Below are positions 21,406-23,271 of a DNA stretch of 23,271 nucleotides, piece by piece. Origin of the DNA: Moraxellaceae bacterium (GTDB taxonomy: Bacteria > Pseudomonadota > Gammaproteobacteria > Pseudomonadales > Moraxellaceae). Below the pieces are notes generated by a model. The model saw only the letters and a list, made by a program, of their open reading frames with translations. It was not told where the DNA came from and did no database searches. The DNA is taken from the NCBI GenBank assembly GCA_030684415.1, contig JAUXNL010000546.1, positions 1 through 23,271 on the forward strand, given 5' to 3'. Made by a program: the position numbers and the translations under genes. Positions within the stretch are counted from its first letter, which is position 1. Each line of letters begins with the position of its first letter.

Positions 21406-21663
21406 GGGAGTCCTGCGGGCGGCCGCCCCTTGAGAAAAGATGCCGCATTTAACCACGTCCGGCTGCGCCGCCAAGACCACAACGCCTGAATCCCGGCGGC
21501 GCCCGCTGTGTCGGCAAACAGACCGCAAACCCCGCTCCTACACACGGCCAGCACGCCGCTACAGCAAAACGCATTGCAGCTCTGTACCTGAGGGTTGACC
21601 GTGCTGGCCGCCACGCCCGGATTGCGCTTAACTCGCGCTCATCCTGTCAGGCCCGGGCCATAT

Positions 21664-22074
21664 ATGAAAACCCCAGATGAACTCAATGCACTTTGTGCCG
21701 GCACGTTACCGGCACTACTCGGTATCACCGTCACTCGTGCCAGCCGCGAAGCGTTAGGCGCTGAACTTGATGTCACGCCATCGCATATGGCACCCAACGG
21801 TTTCCTGCACGCGGGCACCATTGTCACGCTGGCCGACACCACTTGCGGCAACGGCTGCATCGCGCTGCTCCCGGAAGGCGCCAGCGGGTTTACCACTATC
21901 GAGCTCAAATCCAACCATCTGGGCACCGCACGCGAGGGCACCCTCGACTGCGTCGCCCGCCCGGCACATCTTGGCCGCACCACACAGGTATGGGATGCCG
22001 TGGTCACGCATCGCGAAAGCGGCAAAACGCTGGCGCTTTTCCGCTGTACGCAAATGGTGCTTTACCCGAAATGA
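21664..22074 (+). CDS. PaaI-family acyl-CoA thioesterase (hot-dog fold)
   Basis: A 136-aa hot-dog-fold thioesterase that would hydrolyse acyl-CoA or aryl-CoA to free acid and CoA; cytosolic, usually a tetramer. The signature NGFLHAGTIVTLADTTCG spans residues 45-62, with His49 and Asp58 at the conserved positions of the PaaI HGG...LAD motif. Length fits the family. Start 21664 is chosen because the family N-terminus begins there; an in-frame TTG at 21595 would add 23 unlikely residues. Its stop overlaps the pirin start (ATGA at 22071-22074), so the two are translated as a coupled pair. Exact substrate unknown; it may be part of phenylacetate-like or fatty-acid metabolism. Confidence 0.9.
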   Translation: MKTPDELNALCAGTLPALLGITVTRASREALGAELDVTPSHMAPNGFLHAGTIVTLADTTCGNGCIALLPEGASGFTTIELKSNHLGTAREGTLDCVARPAHLGRTTQVWDAVVTHRESGKTLALFRCTQMVLYPK

Positions 22075-22949
22075 GCAAGTCCTCTGTGCTGAAAACCCTG
22101 GCCTTCGTGCAGCACAACGACACGCGCTTTGCGGTGGGCGATTTTTCGCCCGTGCTGTCGGTATTTTCGTATCACGAGCTGAGCACCACGCCCTCGCCCT
22201 TCCTGCTGCTTGACCACATCGGCCCCGGACGTCTGCTACCGGGCCGGCCACCGGGAGGCGTGCATGAGCATCCGCACCGGGGCTTCGAAACCGTGACGAT
22301 TGTTTACGCAGGCGAACTGGAGCACCGCGACTCATCCGGCGGTGGTGGCTTGATCGGCCCCGGCGATGTGCAGTGGATGACGGCCGCACACGGCGTCATC
22401 CATCGCGAACTGTTCAGCCCCGGCTTCGCCGCCACTGGCGGCCCGTTTGAAATGGTGCAGCTCTGGGTGAACCTGCCCGCCGCCGACAAGATGAACCCGG
22501 CACGCTACCAGAGTCTGAGCGCCACCCAGATTCCGTGCATCACGCTACCGGATGACGCAGGCCAGGTCCGGGTGATTGCCGGCCACTGGAATGGCACACA
22601 TGGCCCTGCCGACACACACACGCGCATGAACGTGCTGGATGTGCGGCTAGCTGCGGGTGCGCAGGCCACTTTCACGACCGAAGACGGCGACACAGCGCTG
22701 GTCTATCTGCTGGCCGGCCGCCTGCGACTCAGCGAAGTTGATGTGCTCGAGGAGCAAGCCATGGCCGTCATGTCCGCACACGGCACTGAAGTGGCCATCA
22801 CTGCTGAAGAAGGCAGCCGCCTTCTGGTGCTCACCGGTGCACCGCTGGGCGAGCCGTTGAACGGCCATGGGCCGTTCGTGATGAATACCTATGATGAAAT
22901 TCTGCAAGCTTATGAGGACATAAAGGCTGGACGACTGATAATTCTTTAA
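22071..22949 (+). CDS. Pirin family protein
   Basis: A 292-aa bicupin, normal pirin length. The N-terminal cupin holds the metal ligands His67 and His69 (HPHRGFETV), His111 and Glu113 (GVIHRE), equivalent to His56, His58, His101 and Glu103 of human pirin. The QWMTAAHGVIH segment is diagnostic. The C-terminal cupin (~180-285) lacks a metal site, as usual. Bacterial pirins are reported as iron-binding, with quercetinase activity or regulatory roles; which applies here is unknown. The ATG overlaps the stop of the thioesterase gene, so translation is coupled and a shared process is likely. Confidence 0.95.
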   Translation: MSKSSVLKTLAFVQHNDTRFAVGDFSPVLSVFSYHELSTTPSPFLLLDHIGPGRLLPGRPPGGVHEHPHRGFETVTIVYAGELEHRDSSGGGGLIGPGDVQWMTAAHGVIHRELFSPGFAATGGPFEMVQLWVNLPAADKMNPARYQSLSATQIPCITLPDDAGQVRVIAGHWNGTHGPADTHTRMNVLDVRLAAGAQATFTTEDGDTALVYLLAGRLRLSEVDVLEEQAMAVMSAHGTEVAITAEEGSRLLVLTGAPLGEPLNGHGPFVMNTYDEILQAYEDIKAGRLIIL

Positions 22950-23116
22950 TAAATCACGTCTCGGGACAGGATTACTGCCTCCCGCTAAGCAGACTCCAAC
23001 TCACCAAACCATCAAAAATGGTGTACCTTCGGCAGACTAAGAAAGTTAATTACTACACTGCCCAAACGCCAAACCAGTGCTGCGGGCCAATTTAAAAATA
23101 CTCCAAGGAGGAGAAC

Positions 23117-23271
23117 ATGAATTTTCGTACAGAGCACGTTTTTGCTGTCCTTTTAGTCGCACTATTCATTGGAATATGGATCTCTCAATCTGAAAATAAT
23201 TCAGCAAAGACGACTGCCCCCAAAAAAACACCAAAAATATTTACCGAAAAGGACTTCTACTTCGACAAACA
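23117..23271 (+). CDS. Hypothetical membrane-anchored protein, 3' end cut by window
   Basis: The frame is open from ATG 23117 to the window edge (51 codons). AAGGAGGAG directly upstream is a near-perfect Shine-Dalgarno. Residues ~8-23 (VFAVLLVALFIGIWIS) form one hydrophobic segment, an uncleaved signal anchor or signal peptide, followed by a Lys/Thr-rich stretch. Codon use is AT-rich (ttt, tta, aat, aaa), unlike the neighbours, hinting at a gene of different origin. The family is not recognisable from this part. Confidence 0.7.
   Translation, partial: MNFRTEHVFAVLLVALFIGIWISQSENNSAKTTAPKKTPKIFTEKDFYFDK

Overview
The window is high-GC proteobacterial DNA carrying chromosomal-type genes and no phage, plasmid, CRISPR, rRNA or tRNA gene that I can see. 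The gene set suggests a gammaproteobacterium, perhaps near Pseudomonas/Moraxellaceae: PurU, AraC regulators with an N-terminal ligand domain, an MFE-2-like short-chain dehydrogenase, a HIT protein with a QLHLHH triad, and an FKBP remnant of Pseudomonas/Acinetobacter type. That assignment rests on remembered family resemblance and is inference.

Left part (1-5045): a partial purU (minus), then an AraC-family regulator (minus) divergent from an LCAD/IVD-type acyl-CoA dehydrogenase (plus). Next comes an MFE-2-like 3-hydroxyacyl-CoA dehydrogenase, preceded by an array of 14-bp tandem repeats, and then a small HIT-domain protein with its own extended -10 promoter. The theme is fatty-acid oxidation under AraC control.

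Middle (5046-11894): a repeat- and hairpin-rich gap leads to a two-gene signalling unit on the minus strand. It is a 1078-aa hybrid histidine kinase with five PAS domains, translationally coupled (GTGA overlap) to a lone receiver-domain gene that carries a one-base frameshift. A second AraC-family regulator is divergent from a membrane fatty-acid desaturase, which ends in a strong terminator.

Accessory stretch (11895-20487): a decayed FKBP-type prolyl isomerase (two internal deletions) lies next to a 788-aa lipoprotein with a laminin-G-like domain, a degenerate GDPD-like half and an intact GDPD domain. On the minus strand follow a His/Arg/Asp-rich glycine-zipper periplasmic protein, an OmpA-family porin with two peptidoglycan-binding domains (one-base frameshift), and a lipoprotein with three Ig-like domains and a DUF3494 ice-binding-type domain. 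This is a cell-envelope/surface cluster with several signs of gene decay or sequence error.

Right part (20488-23271): a GST-like protein (minus) is divergent from an overlapping two-gene operon, a PaaI-like thioesterase and a pirin. At the edge is the start of an AT-rich gene for a small membrane-anchored protein.

The best candidates for something new are the three-Ig/DUF3494 lipoprotein beside the double-OmpA porin, the duplicated GDPD lipoprotein, and the 14-bp repeat array ending 10 bp before a start codon. I found no convincing wholly new system.
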